Position numbers and translations under genes: made by a program
In this document: one piece after another, positions 17,637 to 25,757 of the stretch
How the letters are laid out: every line of letters starts with the position of its first letter
Numbering within the stretch: the first letter of the stretch is position 1
Notes under the pieces: model-generated
Told to the model about the DNA's origin: nothing
The model's input: only the letters and a program-made list of their open reading frames with translations
The model's database searches: none
From: Agromyces fucosus
GTDB taxonomy: Bacteria; Actinomycetota; Actinomycetes; Actinomycetales; Microbacteriaceae
Assembly (NCBI RefSeq): GCF_004134865.1
Contig: NZ_SDPO01000002.1
Span: 682,001 to 746,000, forward strand
Length of the DNA: 64,000 bases
Direction of reading: 5' to 3'

Positions 17637-17797
17637 CCGCGACCCCACCGCCGAGTTCCGCAGCCGATCCGCATCCAGATCGACGCCGACTCCTCTGAAC
17701 CCACCGCATCCGGGGGTTCGCCCGGCCGTCCGGCCATTCGCTCAGACCCCGACTCCAGGGGTCCGTCGCTGCACCCTTCACGCAAGGATTCTCCGTC
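17637..17797 (+). other. Leader region between uORF and winged-helix gene
   Basis: About 160 bases between the leader ORF stop and the regulator start. The segment is C-rich on the plus strand and has no clear open frame or hairpin that I can identify by eye. The only clear signal is AAGGA, 9 nt before the ATG at 17798. The C-rich, poorly structured leader would suit Rho-dependent termination, which is the mechanism proposed for several actinobacterial leaders. Confidence 0.3.
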
Positions 17798-18595
17798 ATG
17801 TCTCTCGCATTCGCACCCGCTCCCATCCGCACCGTCCAGGCCCGCACCGCACCGTCGCTCGCCGCAGCACCGACGCATGTGTCCGCCCCGCTCCGCTCCG
17901 TGCCCGCTGACGTCGCCGAGCCGGCCATCGCCGCGGCTTCCTCCGCCGAGGCGGCCGCCGGCCGCAGCCCCCGTGTCCGCGCCGTGCCCGAGGGCACCGA
18001 AGCACGCGGCTTCGTGCTCTACGTCGGCATCGACGAGGCCAAGGCGCTCGCAGACGGCACCACCCTCCACCGCATCGTCGAGGCACTGCGCGCGTTGACG
18101 GCCGAGGTCTCGCCCTCCGCCGAGACGTACGCCGCGGTCGCACTCGCGCCGGAGGGCGCCGGCGGCCGCGACGTCGACGTCGTGCGCCTCGCCCTGCAGG
18201 ACCCCTCGGCGCTCGCCAAGCAGCGCGAAGGCCAGGGCGTCCGCGACGACACCGATCGTCACCCCAACGGCGTCATCATCGACATCTCGCGCAAGCGCGT
18301 CCTCCTCGACGGCGAGGCTGCGGGCCTCACCTACAAGGAGTTCGAACTGCTGCAGTACCTCGTGCTCCGCGAGGGCCGCACGATCGACCGCCACGAGCTC
18401 ATCGACAACCTCTGGGACGCCGATGACGAGGCTCCGAGCGAGCGCACCATCGACGTGCACGTGCGTCGCCTGCGCTCGAAGCTCGCCCACTACCAGGACA
18501 TCGTGCGCACGGTTCGCGGCGTCGGCTACCGCTTCGACCGTCACGCGGATGTCTCGATCCGCCAGGCCTCGACGCCCTCCCCCGACCTGTACTGA
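17798..18595 (+). CDS. Orphan OmpR/PhoB-type winged-helix transcriptional regulator
   Basis: A 265-residue protein with a C-terminal winged-helix domain of the response-regulator type (about residues 155-250): GLTYKEFELLQYLVLREGRTIDRHELI, ERTIDVHVRRLRSKL and TVRGVGYRFD. There is no receiver domain. The first 65 residues are Ala/Pro-rich and low in complexity, and the middle (about 68-130, RGFVLYVGIDEAKALADGTT ...) has no phosphorylatable Asp pocket. It therefore does not look like a two-component regulator, and signal input is unknown. It sits behind a Cys-rich leader ORF and phased GTCAC boxes, which suggests control by amino-acid supply and possible autoregulation. Confidence 0.82.
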   Translation: MSLAFAPAPIRTVQARTAPSLAAAPTHVSAPLRSVPADVAEPAIAAASSAEAAAGRSPRVRAVPEGTEARGFVLYVGIDEAKALADGTTLHRIVEALRALTAEVSPSAETYAAVALAPEGAGGRDVDVVRLALQDPSALAKQREGQGVRDDTDRHPNGVIIDISRKRVLLDGEAAGLTYKEFELLQYLVLREGRTIDRHELIDNLWDADDEAPSERTIDVHVRRLRSKLAHYQDIVRTVRGVGYRFDRHADVSIRQASTPSPDLY

Positions 18596-18622
18596 GGCCC
18601 CTCCGGCGCGCGCCGGAGGGCC
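18596..18622 (+). terminator. Terminator of the winged-helix gene
   Basis: CTCCGGCG and CGCCGGAG form the core of a GC hairpin immediately after the TGA, flanked by GGCC on both sides with one bulged C. It is followed by an A-rich stretch rather than a U-run. Confidence 0.7.
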
Positions 18623-18642
18623 GGAATCGGCCGCTTCGAAAA

Positions 18643-18687
18643 ATAACGGAACGATAACTAGCGCCTGTTACCGATCCGTTATATATT
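18643..18687 (+). promoter_or_regulatory. Large dyad operator overlapping a TATATT -10 box
   Basis: ATAACGGAACGATAAC (18643-18658) and GTTACCGATCCGTTAT (18667-18682) form 16-bp arms matching at 14 positions, with an 8-nt spacer. The dyad runs into TATATT (18682-18687), a good -10 box. The segment is AT-rich against a GC-rich background. It is a strong candidate for a repressor-controlled promoter reading into 18694. Confidence 0.6.
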
Positions 18688-18693
18688 CGGAAC

Positions 18694-18795
18694 TGCGCCG
18701 CTTGTTTGCTGTGGCAAGCGACGTGGAATGTGATTGCAGGACACTCTTGGTGCAAGGGAGAGGGCCGGTCGTCAGCCTCTACGACCGGCCCTCAA
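18694..18795 (+). ncRNA. Candidate small RNA of about 100 nt
   Basis: No convincing ORF lies between the TATATT promoter and the MarR gene, which has its own promoter. The predicted transcript would contain a 5-bp stem GCTTG...CAAGC (about 18700-18719) and end in a perfect 13-bp hairpin, GAGGGCCGGTCGT / ACGACCGGCCCTC (18760-18772 and 18781-18793, loop CAGCCTCT). The latter is suited to be a terminator. The alternative is a long untranslated leader for the MarR gene. Evidence is structural only. Confidence 0.4.
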
Positions 18796-18869
18796 CCGAT
18801 TCCAGACGGTGAGCCGAGGGGCAGCGCCCCCGCACCGTCAGCCTCCACGACCGGCCCTCAACCGATTCC
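18770..18869. repeat. 34-bp direct repeat, two copies
   Basis: Copies at 18770-18803 and 18836-18869 match at 33 of 34 positions, offset 66. Copy 1 forms the right side of the hairpin ending at 18793; copy 2 lacks the pairing arm. The duplication lies between the candidate small RNA and the MarR operator. Confidence 0.8.
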
Positions 18870-18882
18870 TCCCGAGGTTCCC

Positions 18883-18904
18883 TATTGTGGGATCAGCCCA
18901 CAAT
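18883..18904 (+). promoter_or_regulatory. MarR-type operator over the promoter of the MarR gene
   Basis: ATTGTGGG (18884-18891) and CCCACAAT (18897-18904) form a perfect 8-bp inverted repeat with a 5-nt spacer. It overlaps TATTGT (18883-18888), the likely -10 box, and ends 14 nt before the ATG. This is the expected geometry for autorepression by the MarR protein. Confidence 0.65.
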
Positions 18905-18918
18905 CGGAAGGACCCCGC

Positions 18919-19362
18919 ATGGCAGATCGCGCGATCACGGTGGCTGCTTGGGAATCGCTGTTCCGCGCGCAGGTCTCGATCATGCGCGCCCTCGCGGCCG
19001 AGTTCCCGAGCGACGTCATCTCGCTCAACGAGTACGACGTCCTCTTCAACATCACACGCGCGCCCGGTCGACGCCTGCGCCTCAAGGACCTGAACCAGAA
19101 CGTGCTCATCACCCAGCCGAGCGTGAGCCGTCTCGTCGACCGGCTGACGACCCGCGGGCTCGTCGCGAAGCTGCCCGACCCCCGAGACGGCCGCGGCACG
19201 ATCGTCGCGATCACCGACGAGGGGTTCGATCTCTTCCGCCGTGTCGCGATCACCCACATGGACGCCATCAACCGCCAGTTCGGCGACAGCCTGTCCGAAG
19301 ACGAGCTCCGCACGCTCGCCGATCTCTGCAACCGGCTGCGCCCCGAACTCGACCAGTCCTGA
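18919..19362 (+). CDS. MarR family transcriptional regulator
   Basis: A 147-residue winged-helix regulator. The recognition region is LRLKDLNQNVLITQPSVSRLVDRLTTRGLVAKLPDPRDGRGTIVAITDEG, where the DPRDGR wing is a MarR signature. The start ATG 18919 is preceded by GGAAGGA at 8 nt. The operator upstream suggests autoregulation. The next three genes, for dicarboxylate uptake, dipeptide hydrolysis and amino-acid transport, run in the same direction and are likely targets. The ligand is unknown. Confidence 0.87.
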   Translation: MADRAITVAAWESLFRAQVSIMRALAAEFPSDVISLNEYDVLFNITRAPGRRLRLKDLNQNVLITQPSVSRLVDRLTTRGLVAKLPDPRDGRGTIVAITDEGFDLFRRVAITHMDAINRQFGDSLSEDELRTLADLCNRLRPELDQS

Positions 19363-19472
19363 CGCGTTCGGAGCCGCGAGGAAGCGCGAAAAACCCGACG
19401 TAGACGTGCGGTTCCCCCGGGCACTACTCTCAGCCTAAAGAGTGGTTCTGGCTGAGTTCCTGGGGGGACGTC

Positions 19473-20924
19473 ATGGACATCGTGCTCGTCATACTGCAAG
19501 CCTGCGTCGTCATCGGCGCGATCGTGCTCGGCGTCCGCACTGGCGGCATCGGCCTGGGCCTCTGGGGCGTCGTCGGCACGGTGATCCTCGTGTTCGTCTT
19601 CCAACTGCCGCCGGGCGCCATCCCGATCGATGCCTTCTTCATCATCATCGCGGTGATCACGGCGTCGTCGGCGATGCAGGCGGCCGGCGGCATCGACTAC
19701 CTCGTGGCGATCGCGTCGAAGATCATCCAGCGCAATCCGAAGCGGCTCACCTACGTCGCACCGCTCGTTGCGTTCGTCTTCACCGTGCTCTCGGGCACCT
19801 CGAACATCTTCTTCGCCCTGATCCCCGTGATCTACGAGACGGCGTACCGCAACGGACAGCGCCCCGAGCGGGCCCTCGCCGCGTCGACCGTCACCTCGGG
19901 CCTCGGCATCACCGCCAGCCCGGTGTCGGCGGCCATGGCCGCCTACCTCGTGCTCATGGACGGCACCGGCTACGGACTGCCGCAGATCCTCCTCATCACG
20001 GTGCCGGCGGCGATCGTGGCCTGCATCGTCACCTCGCTCGTGCAGCAGCGCGTGGGCAAGGACCTGCTCGACGACCCGGTGTACCTGAAGCGCGTCGCCG
20101 ACGGCACCGTCGAGGTGCCCGCTGCGCTGAAGGCCCGCTACGAGGCCAAGGTCGGCGGCGGTACCCCGGTGACGGCCGGCGGCACCGCGACGGCGACGGC
20201 CACCGGGACCGGCGGTCCGGTCGCCCCGGCCGACGTCCCGCCCGCGCGCATCGAGCACCCCGTACCCCCGGGTGGCGCGACCGCCGCGTACATCTTCGTC
20301 ACCGGCACGCTGCTCATCGTGCTGCTCGGCCTCTTCCCGGGCCTGCGTCCCGCGTTCCCCGACGAGTCAGGGGAGCTCGTGCCGCTGGGCATGTCGACCA
20401 TCATCGAAATGGTGATGTTCTCGGTGGCCCTCGTCATCATCCTCGTGCGCAAGGTCAAGCCGTCGCTCGTGGTCGAGCAGCCGCTGCTGCGGGCCGGATT
20501 CGTCGCCGCGGTGGCGCTGTTCGGCATCGCCTGGATGGCCGACACCTTCATCTCCGCCAACGAGGAGACGATCATCGAGCCGCTCGGCGCGATGATCGAG
20601 GCGAACCCGCTGCTCCTCGCCGTCGCGCTGTTCATCGTCTGCGGCCTCACGACGAGCCAGTCGGCGACGACGAACACGATGATCCCGATCGCCCTCGCCG
20701 CCGGCCTGGCGCCCGGCATCATCACGGCGATGTGGCCATCGCTCATCGGCGTCTGGCTGTTCCCGGCCAACGGCTCGCAGATCGCCGCCGTCGAGACCGA
20801 CCTGACAGGCTCGACGAAGTTGACGCAGGTGCCCGTGTGGCACTCGTTCACCATCCCGATGCTCGTGTCGTGGGTCGCCGTCGTCGGGGCCGGCCTCCTG
20901 ATCCAGCTCGTCGTGCCCGCCTGA
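19473..20924 (+). CDS. Dcu-type C4-dicarboxylate transporter
   Basis: A 483-residue membrane protein resembling the DcuA/DcuB family, which exchanges C4-dicarboxylates such as aspartate, fumarate and succinate. Family stretches include IRT-type VLGVRTGGIGLGLWGVVG, RNPKRLTYVAPLVAFVFTVLSGT, IYETAYRNGQRPERALAASTV and the C-terminal GQ/QSATTNTMIPIALAAG. About 11-12 helices are visible, with a polar loop of about 40 residues rich in Ala, Thr and Gly (about 228-270). A GGGGGGA site precedes the ATG. A 7-bp inverted repeat CTCAGCC...GGCTGAG (19429-19456) lies in the leader. Confidence 0.82.
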   Translation: MDIVLVILQACVVIGAIVLGVRTGGIGLGLWGVVGTVILVFVFQLPPGAIPIDAFFIIIAVITASSAMQAAGGIDYLVAIASKIIQRNPKRLTYVAPLVAFVFTVLSGTSNIFFALIPVIYETAYRNGQRPERALAASTVTSGLGITASPVSAAMAAYLVLMDGTGYGLPQILLITVPAAIVACIVTSLVQQRVGKDLLDDPVYLKRVADGTVEVPAALKARYEAKVGGGTPVTAGGTATATATGTGGPVAPADVPPARIEHPVPPGGATAAYIFVTGTLLIVLLGLFPGLRPAFPDESGELVPLGMSTIIEMVMFSVALVIILVRKVKPSLVVEQPLLRAGFVAAVALFGIAWMADTFISANEETIIEPLGAMIEANPLLLAVALFIVCGLTTSQSATTNTMIPIALAAGLAPGIITAMWPSLIGVWLFPANGSQIAAVETDLTGSTKLTQVPVWHSFTIPMLVSWVAVVGAGLLIQLVVPA

Positions 20925-20996
20925 CCCAGCACGCCCGATCACCGCGCGATCACGACGCGCCCGAAGCATCCGCACCATCCAGCCGAGGAGGAACCC

Positions 20997-22352
20997 ATGA
21001 CCGACGCCGCAGACGTGAAGTCCGCCGCCGCGCAGTTGATGCCCGAGGTGCTCGACCGTCTCGAGACGCTCGTGCGCATCCCATCCGTCGCCTTCCCCGG
21101 GTTCGACCCCGAGCCCGTGCACCGCATGGGAGCGGCCGTCGTCGAGCTCTTCGAGGCGGCTGGGGCCACCGGCGTGAAGCTGCTCGACGTGCCCGACGGC
21201 TATCCGTGCGTCTACGCCGACCTCCCGGGTCCCGAGGGCTCGCCGACCGTGCTGCTCTACGCCCACTACGACGTGCAGCCCGCTGCCGAGAGCCAGGGCT
21301 GGTCGACCGATCCCTTCGAGCCGGTAACGAAGGACGACGGTCGCATGTACGGGCGCGGAGCCGCCGACGACAAGTCGGGCCTCGTCATCCACTACGGCAC
21401 CCTGAAGCTCCTCGGCGCCGACCGCCCCTGCAACCTGAAGATCCTCGTCGAGGGCGAGGAGGAGACGATCTCCCACCTCGAGGCGTTCGTCGAGGCGAAC
21501 CCCGAGCTCTTCGCCGCCGACGCGTACGTCATCGCCGACATCGGCCCGCAGCGTGTGGGGCGGCCGGGTCTCACGACCGCGCTCCGAGGGGATGTCGCGT
21601 GCACGGTGACCGTGCGCACGCTCGGCAACCCCGTGCACTCGGGCATGTTCGGCGGCGCGGCGCCCGACGCCATGACGGCGATGATCCGGATCCTCGACAC
21701 GCTCCACGACGAGCACGGCGACACCGTCATCCCCGGCGTCGACAGCGGGCACTGGAGCGGTGCCGACATGGAGGAGGACGTCTATCGAGAAGGGTCGGCG
21801 GTGCTGCCCGGGGTCGACTACCTCGGCACCGGTTCGCTCTCCGACCGCATCTGGGCGAAGCCCTCGGTGACGGTGCTCGGCATGGACCTGCCGAACACGG
21901 CAGAGGCGTCGAACGTGCTGCTGCCGTCGGTGACGGCGAAGCTCTCGATGCGCATCGTCCCCGGCGCCGACGCCGACGCGCAGCTCGACGCCCTCATGGC
22001 GCACCTGCGCGCCCAGCGCCCGTGGAACTGCGAGGTCGAGGTCGAGAAGGTGAAGACGGGACATCCGTTCGCCGTCGACGCCTCGCATCCCGCGATCGTC
22101 GCTGCGGAGGCCGCCCTCGAGGCGGCGTACGGCGCACCCGTCGAGTCGATCGGCAGCGGTGCGTCGATCCCCCTCGTGGCATCCCTCCAGAAGGTCGCCC
22201 CGGACTCGGCGATCGTGCTCTGGGGAGCGGAGGACACAGCGCAGTCGCGCATCCACGCATCCGACGAGTCGGTCGACCCCGGTGAGATCGAGCGGATGAT
22301 CGCCGCGCAGACCCTCTTCATCCAGGGACTCGCAGCAGCAGAACGGTCCTGA
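20997..22352 (+). CDS. M20 family metallopeptidase (dipeptidase)
   Basis: A 451-residue zinc peptidase of the M20/M25/M40 family, probably a cytosolic dipeptidase. Zinc-site motifs are LYAHYDVQPA (His, Asp), YGRGAADDKSG (Asp), LVEGEEETIS (catalytic and zinc Glu) and a late His in ASDESVDPG region preceded by SRIHAS. A dimerisation domain lies in the middle (about 185-310). GAGGAGGAA precedes the ATG. It sits between a dicarboxylate carrier and an amino-acid permease, consistent with use of peptides or amino acids as nutrients. Confidence 0.9.
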   Translation: MTDAADVKSAAAQLMPEVLDRLETLVRIPSVAFPGFDPEPVHRMGAAVVELFEAAGATGVKLLDVPDGYPCVYADLPGPEGSPTVLLYAHYDVQPAAESQGWSTDPFEPVTKDDGRMYGRGAADDKSGLVIHYGTLKLLGADRPCNLKILVEGEEETISHLEAFVEANPELFAADAYVIADIGPQRVGRPGLTTALRGDVACTVTVRTLGNPVHSGMFGGAAPDAMTAMIRILDTLHDEHGDTVIPGVDSGHWSGADMEEDVYREGSAVLPGVDYLGTGSLSDRIWAKPSVTVLGMDLPNTAEASNVLLPSVTAKLSMRIVPGADADAQLDALMAHLRAQRPWNCEVEVEKVKTGHPFAVDASHPAIVAAEAALEAAYGAPVESIGSGASIPLVASLQKVAPDSAIVLWGAEDTAQSRIHASDESVDPGEIERMIAAQTLFIQGLAAAERS

Positions 22353-22399
22353 TCGAACCGCCCGGCCGTCGTTCGGCAGCCGGGCGCCGCGAAGGCGAG

Positions 22400-23704
22400 G
22401 TGCGCGTGTCCGTTCCGCAGTCCGAGAAGCGAATGACCGTGCTCCAGGCGACCTTCATCGGGGTCGGCTCCATGGTCGGCGCCGGCATCTTCGCGCTGCT
22501 CGGCGCGGCGGGAGCGGTCGCCGGTTCGGCCGTCTGGGTGTCGTTCCTCATCGCCGGCATCATCGCCGGGCTCCAGGGCTACTCCTTCGCGAAGCTCGGG
22601 GCGAAGTACCCGTCGGGCGGCGGCATCCTGACCTACCTCTCTCGAGGTCTCGGCGAGGGCCACCTCACGGGTATCGGTTCCTGGCTCTTCTTCACGGCCG
22701 GGTCCATCGTGGTCGCGATGATCGCCACCTCGTTCGGCGGATACGCGAGTTCGGTCGTCGCGGGCGGGGATGAGACGTGGGGCAAGGTGCTCGCGGTGGC
22801 GCTGATCGTCGTGATGTCGGTGCTGAACACGGTCGGCGCCACCGCCGTCGCCCGTGTGCAGTCGGTCATCGTGATCGTCGTCCTCGGCATCCTCGTCGTG
22901 TTCGCGGCCGTCACGATCGCGAACATCGACCTCGCCCTGCTCGCGCCCGCCGGCTACCCCGCCGCGAAGGAGATCGTGGCGAGCGTCGCCCTCACCTTCT
23001 TCGCCTTCCTCGGGTTCGGTGTGATCACCTTCACCGCGAAGGACCTTCCGAATCCTGCCCGACAGCTCCCGAAAGCCATCTACATGGCACTCGCCATCGC
23101 GACGACGATCTACATCGCCGTCTCGATCGGCGTCTTCGGCACGCTCACCGCCGACCAGGTGGTGGAATACGGCACGACGGCACTCGCCGAGGCCGCGAAG
23201 CCGTCGCTCGGCCAGGCCGGGTACGTGCTCATGGTGATCACGGCGCTCTTCTCGACGACGGGTGCGGTTAACGCGGGCCTCTACCCATCCATCGGCATGA
23301 CGCAGCACCTCGCCTCCGTCGGGCAATTCCCGCCGATGTTCAGCCGCTCGGTCGGGCGCTTCCCGGTCGGGCTCGTCGTCATGGCGGTACTCGCGAGCGT
23401 GCTCGTGATCGGATTCGATCTGAACAAGATCGCCTCGATCGGCAGCGCGGTCGCCCTGCTCGTGTTCTCCGCCGTCACGGTCGCCCATTTCCGGCTGTAC
23501 CGCGAGACGGGCGCGAGCATCATCATGCTCGTCATCGCTCTGGTGGCGACGCTCGGCACGTTCATCATCTTCTGCACCACGACGCTCGTCGACGAACCGA
23601 CGACGGCACTCGCCCTCGTCGGCATCATCGTACTCGCGGTCGCCGTGGACTTCACCTGGAAGGCCGCCGCGCGACGCTCGAAGCATCCCGAGGCGCAGGC
23701 CTGA
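22400..23704 (+). CDS. APC-superfamily amino acid permease
   Basis: A 434-residue transporter with about 12 membrane helices. The first helix carries the family signature FIGVGSMVGAGIFALLGAAGAVAG and is followed by KLGAKYPSGGGILTYLSRG. Substrate is probably one or more amino acids. The start is uncertain: GTG 22400, GTG 22406 and ATG 22433 are in frame, and none has an ideal ribosome-binding site. It ends the set MarR - dicarboxylate carrier - dipeptidase - permease, with a hairpin terminator after it. Confidence 0.85.
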   Translation: MRVSVPQSEKRMTVLQATFIGVGSMVGAGIFALLGAAGAVAGSAVWVSFLIAGIIAGLQGYSFAKLGAKYPSGGGILTYLSRGLGEGHLTGIGSWLFFTAGSIVVAMIATSFGGYASSVVAGGDETWGKVLAVALIVVMSVLNTVGATAVARVQSVIVIVVLGILVVFAAVTIANIDLALLAPAGYPAAKEIVASVALTFFAFLGFGVITFTAKDLPNPARQLPKAIYMALAIATTIYIAVSIGVFGTLTADQVVEYGTTALAEAAKPSLGQAGYVLMVITALFSTTGAVNAGLYPSIGMTQHLASVGQFPPMFSRSVGRFPVGLVVMAVLASVLVIGFDLNKIASIGSAVALLVFSAVTVAHFRLYRETGASIIMLVIALVATLGTFIIFCTTTLVDEPTTALALVGIIVLAVAVDFTWKAAARRSKHPEAQA

Positions 23705-23720
23705 ACGGCGCGGCGGGTGA

Positions 23721-23754
23721 CGGTGGGGCGGGAACCCTACCTCCCACCCCACCG
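23721..23754 (+). terminator. Terminator after the amino acid permease
   Basis: Arms at 23721-23733 and 23742-23754 pair over 13 positions with one mismatch (CGGTGGGGcGGGA / TCCCaCCCCACCG), loop of 8 nt. The following 240 bases up to the GNAT gene hold no gene I can support. Confidence 0.75.
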
Positions 23755-23997
23755 CGGTCTCCGGGGAGACCTCCCGCCGAGCGACCCGAACTGAGCCCGG
23801 CGAGCTTGTCCCGGCGAACGGAGCATGCTCCGTCGCTCTACTCGCGGGGGTCAGCACGAGCAGGTCGGCACAGGGGTCGACTCGGGTCTGCTCGAATCGT
23901 ATCCGCCCGATCGACCGGTGGATACTGCCCCGATTGGGGGGTGAGAACGCTTCCACGCGCGGCTCTCACGCCCGCGCGGGCACGTCGGCGGCCGCGA

Positions 23998-24291
23998 TCA
24001 GGGCCAGTCGACGGATGCCTCGTACTCCTCGTGTCGACGAAGGTAAGCGGCGATGAACGGGCACTCGGGCACGATGCGCTCACCGCGGGCGACGGCGTCG
24101 TCGAGCGCGGTGCGGGCCAGCTTGCTGCCGAGGCCGCGCCCCTCGAACTCGGGCAGCACGACGGTGTGCGTGAAGACGATCACGCCGTCTTCCAGCCGGT
24201 ACTGCGCGAAGCCCGCGCGCTCGCCCCCGAATGTCAGGTCGTAGCGGTGGCGGTCATCGTTGCGGACGATTTCGACGATGTCGGTGGCCAT
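23998..24291 (-). CDS. Small GNAT-fold N-acetyltransferase
   Basis: A 97-residue protein of the short GCN5-like acetyltransferase type (the PF14542-type family, label from memory). The acetyl-CoA loop is EFEGRGLGSKLARTALDDA, preceded by the strand GVIVFTHTVVLP and followed by the family ending VPECPFIAAYLRRH. The acceptor is unknown. TAGAGT (24298-24303) lies 6 nt before the ATG, so it is probably leaderless. Its start lies inside the predicted tail of the upstream DUF998-like gene, in another frame. Confidence 0.83.
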   Translation of the reverse strand: MATDIVEIVRNDDRHRYDLTFGGERAGFAQYRLEDGVIVFTHTVVLPEFEGRGLGSKLARTALDDAVARGERIVPECPFIAAYLRRHEEYEASVDWP

Positions 24292-25726
24292 GGCGCGACT
24301 CTACTCGACCGTCCCGGCCGACGCGCCTCGAGCGGCGCAGTCCACGGCGCCGTCGCCACGGCCACGCGGGCGCCGCAACCGAGCTCAGCCGCACGGTTCG
24401 GGCGGGAACGACGTGGCGCAGACGCCGGCCATCGCACCTCGCGCCGGGCGGCACGCCGAGGGTTCGCGCGCGCGCCACCGCTTCGGCGCGGGCGAGTCGC
24501 GCGACGGCGAGCGGTTCGGGCGTGCGACGCGCCGCGCTCACCGGCCGGGAGAGGCAGCGACGGATGCCGCGAACGGGCGCCGCGGCATCCGCCGGCCGTT
24601 CGCCGTGCTCGTGCACGGTCGCGACCACGAGCGCGATCAGCCAGGCGAACACGAGCGTGAAGGCCACGATCTCGAAGACCGTGAGGTTGAACAGGCCGAG
24701 CCGGTCGTAGGCCACCATCGCGGCCGCCTCGACCGCGACCGCGAGATACGAGAATCGGGCGAACCACCGCGGGATCCGCGGCGCGAAGAGCTGGATGCCG
24801 ACGCACAGCACGGCGAAGGCCGCGGCCGCCCCGACGGCGAAGCCGTTGTGCAGGTCGGTGTCGGTGTCGATCGGCACGAGCCCGACGCCCATGAGGTTGA
24901 GGCCGACGAGCGCGACGAACAACCGCATCACGGTACGGGCTCCGGGGCGGAGTGCGAACGGTCCGTGCGCGAGCGATCTGGTGAGCAGCCCCGACAGGCC
25001 CGCCATGCCGAACCCCGACACGATGATCGCGACGTTGAAGCACGCGGCGGCCAGGTCGTTCGACGTGCCGAGGGTGCTGAAGTTGTGCGTCCACCAGTCG
25101 CCGGTGGGGGTGATGCTCATGCTCGCGAGGCTGCCGGCCGCGAGGAGCATCGCGACGAGGTTGAAGGTGCGGTAGGCCTCGTGCTCGATCGCACCGCGGT
25201 GCAGGCGGAACGTGCCGACGCCGAACACGACCCCGAGCAGGAGCCCGAACAGCTCGTGCCCGCCGGGGAACCCGTCGAATGCCTCGGAGGTGAAGTGCAC
25301 GGCGAGCAACGCGATCGCCGCCCAGGTCATGCCGTTGGCGATCGCCCGCGACTCGACGCGCAATGCCGGCAGCCCGAGCCGGGTGAGCGCGGCGATCGCG
25401 TTGCTCGATGCCGAGGCCACGACGAGGCACGCGCCGACGGCTGCACCGCCCGCGAGCGCCGGCACCACCCAGACGACGTCGATCCCGTGGGAGTGACCGC
25501 CGGTGGAGAACCGGGGATCGAGTGCTCGATAGAGCACGATCGAGACGGCCGCGGCGATGAGCAGGGCGTAGATGCGCCGCACATGGGAGGCGAGCGGTCG
25601 CGAGCGCACGGCTCGGAGCCGAACGTGCCCCACACGTTCGGCGGCTTCGGCACCCACCGCGTGCGTCGGCACGACGAGGACCCGGTTCAACGCCTCCGGA
25701 GGGACCCCGGCGAACGCACCCCTCAT
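24254..25726 (-). CDS. DUF998-like integral membrane protein with unusual C-terminal tail
   Basis: A polytopic membrane protein with about 8-9 helices between residues 50 and 380. Recognisable pieces are GGHELFGLLLGVVFGVGTF, WWTHNFSTLGTSNDLAAACFN and DTDLHNGF, which resemble the DUF998 family. Function is unknown. The ORF gives 490 residues, but family members are usually much shorter. The last 100 residues are Arg-rich, lack membrane segments and run 38 bases into the GNAT gene. A lost stop codon or a frameshift near residue 385 is possible. The start ATG 25726 is tentative. A TAGGCT -10 box at 25765-25770 overlaps an iron-box-like sequence. Confidence 0.65.
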   Translation of the reverse strand: MRGAFAGVPPEALNRVLVVPTHAVGAEAAERVGHVRLRAVRSRPLASHVRRIYALLIAAAVSIVLYRALDPRFSTGGHSHGIDVVWVVPALAGGAAVGACLVVASASSNAIAALTRLGLPALRVESRAIANGMTWAAIALLAVHFTSEAFDGFPGGHELFGLLLGVVFGVGTFRLHRGAIEHEAYRTFNLVAMLLAAGSLASMSITPTGDWWTHNFSTLGTSNDLAAACFNVAIIVSGFGMAGLSGLLTRSLAHGPFALRPGARTVMRLFVALVGLNLMGVGLVPIDTDTDLHNGFAVGAAAAFAVLCVGIQLFAPRIPRWFARFSYLAVAVEAAAMVAYDRLGLFNLTVFEIVAFTLVFAWLIALVVATVHEHGERPADAAAPVRGIRRCLSRPVSAARRTPEPLAVARLARAEAVARARTLGVPPGARCDGRRLRHVVPARTVRLSSVAAPAWPWRRRRGLRRSRRVGRDGRVESRHGHRHRRNRPQR

Positions 25727-25757
25727 ATCCGAACTCTCGATCCCCCAGAATCAGATG

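Noticed and set aside
18706..18918. Upstream extension of the MarR protein to 218 residues
   Set aside because: The extension covers the operator and the 34-bp repeats, and a good ribosome-binding site precedes ATG 18919.
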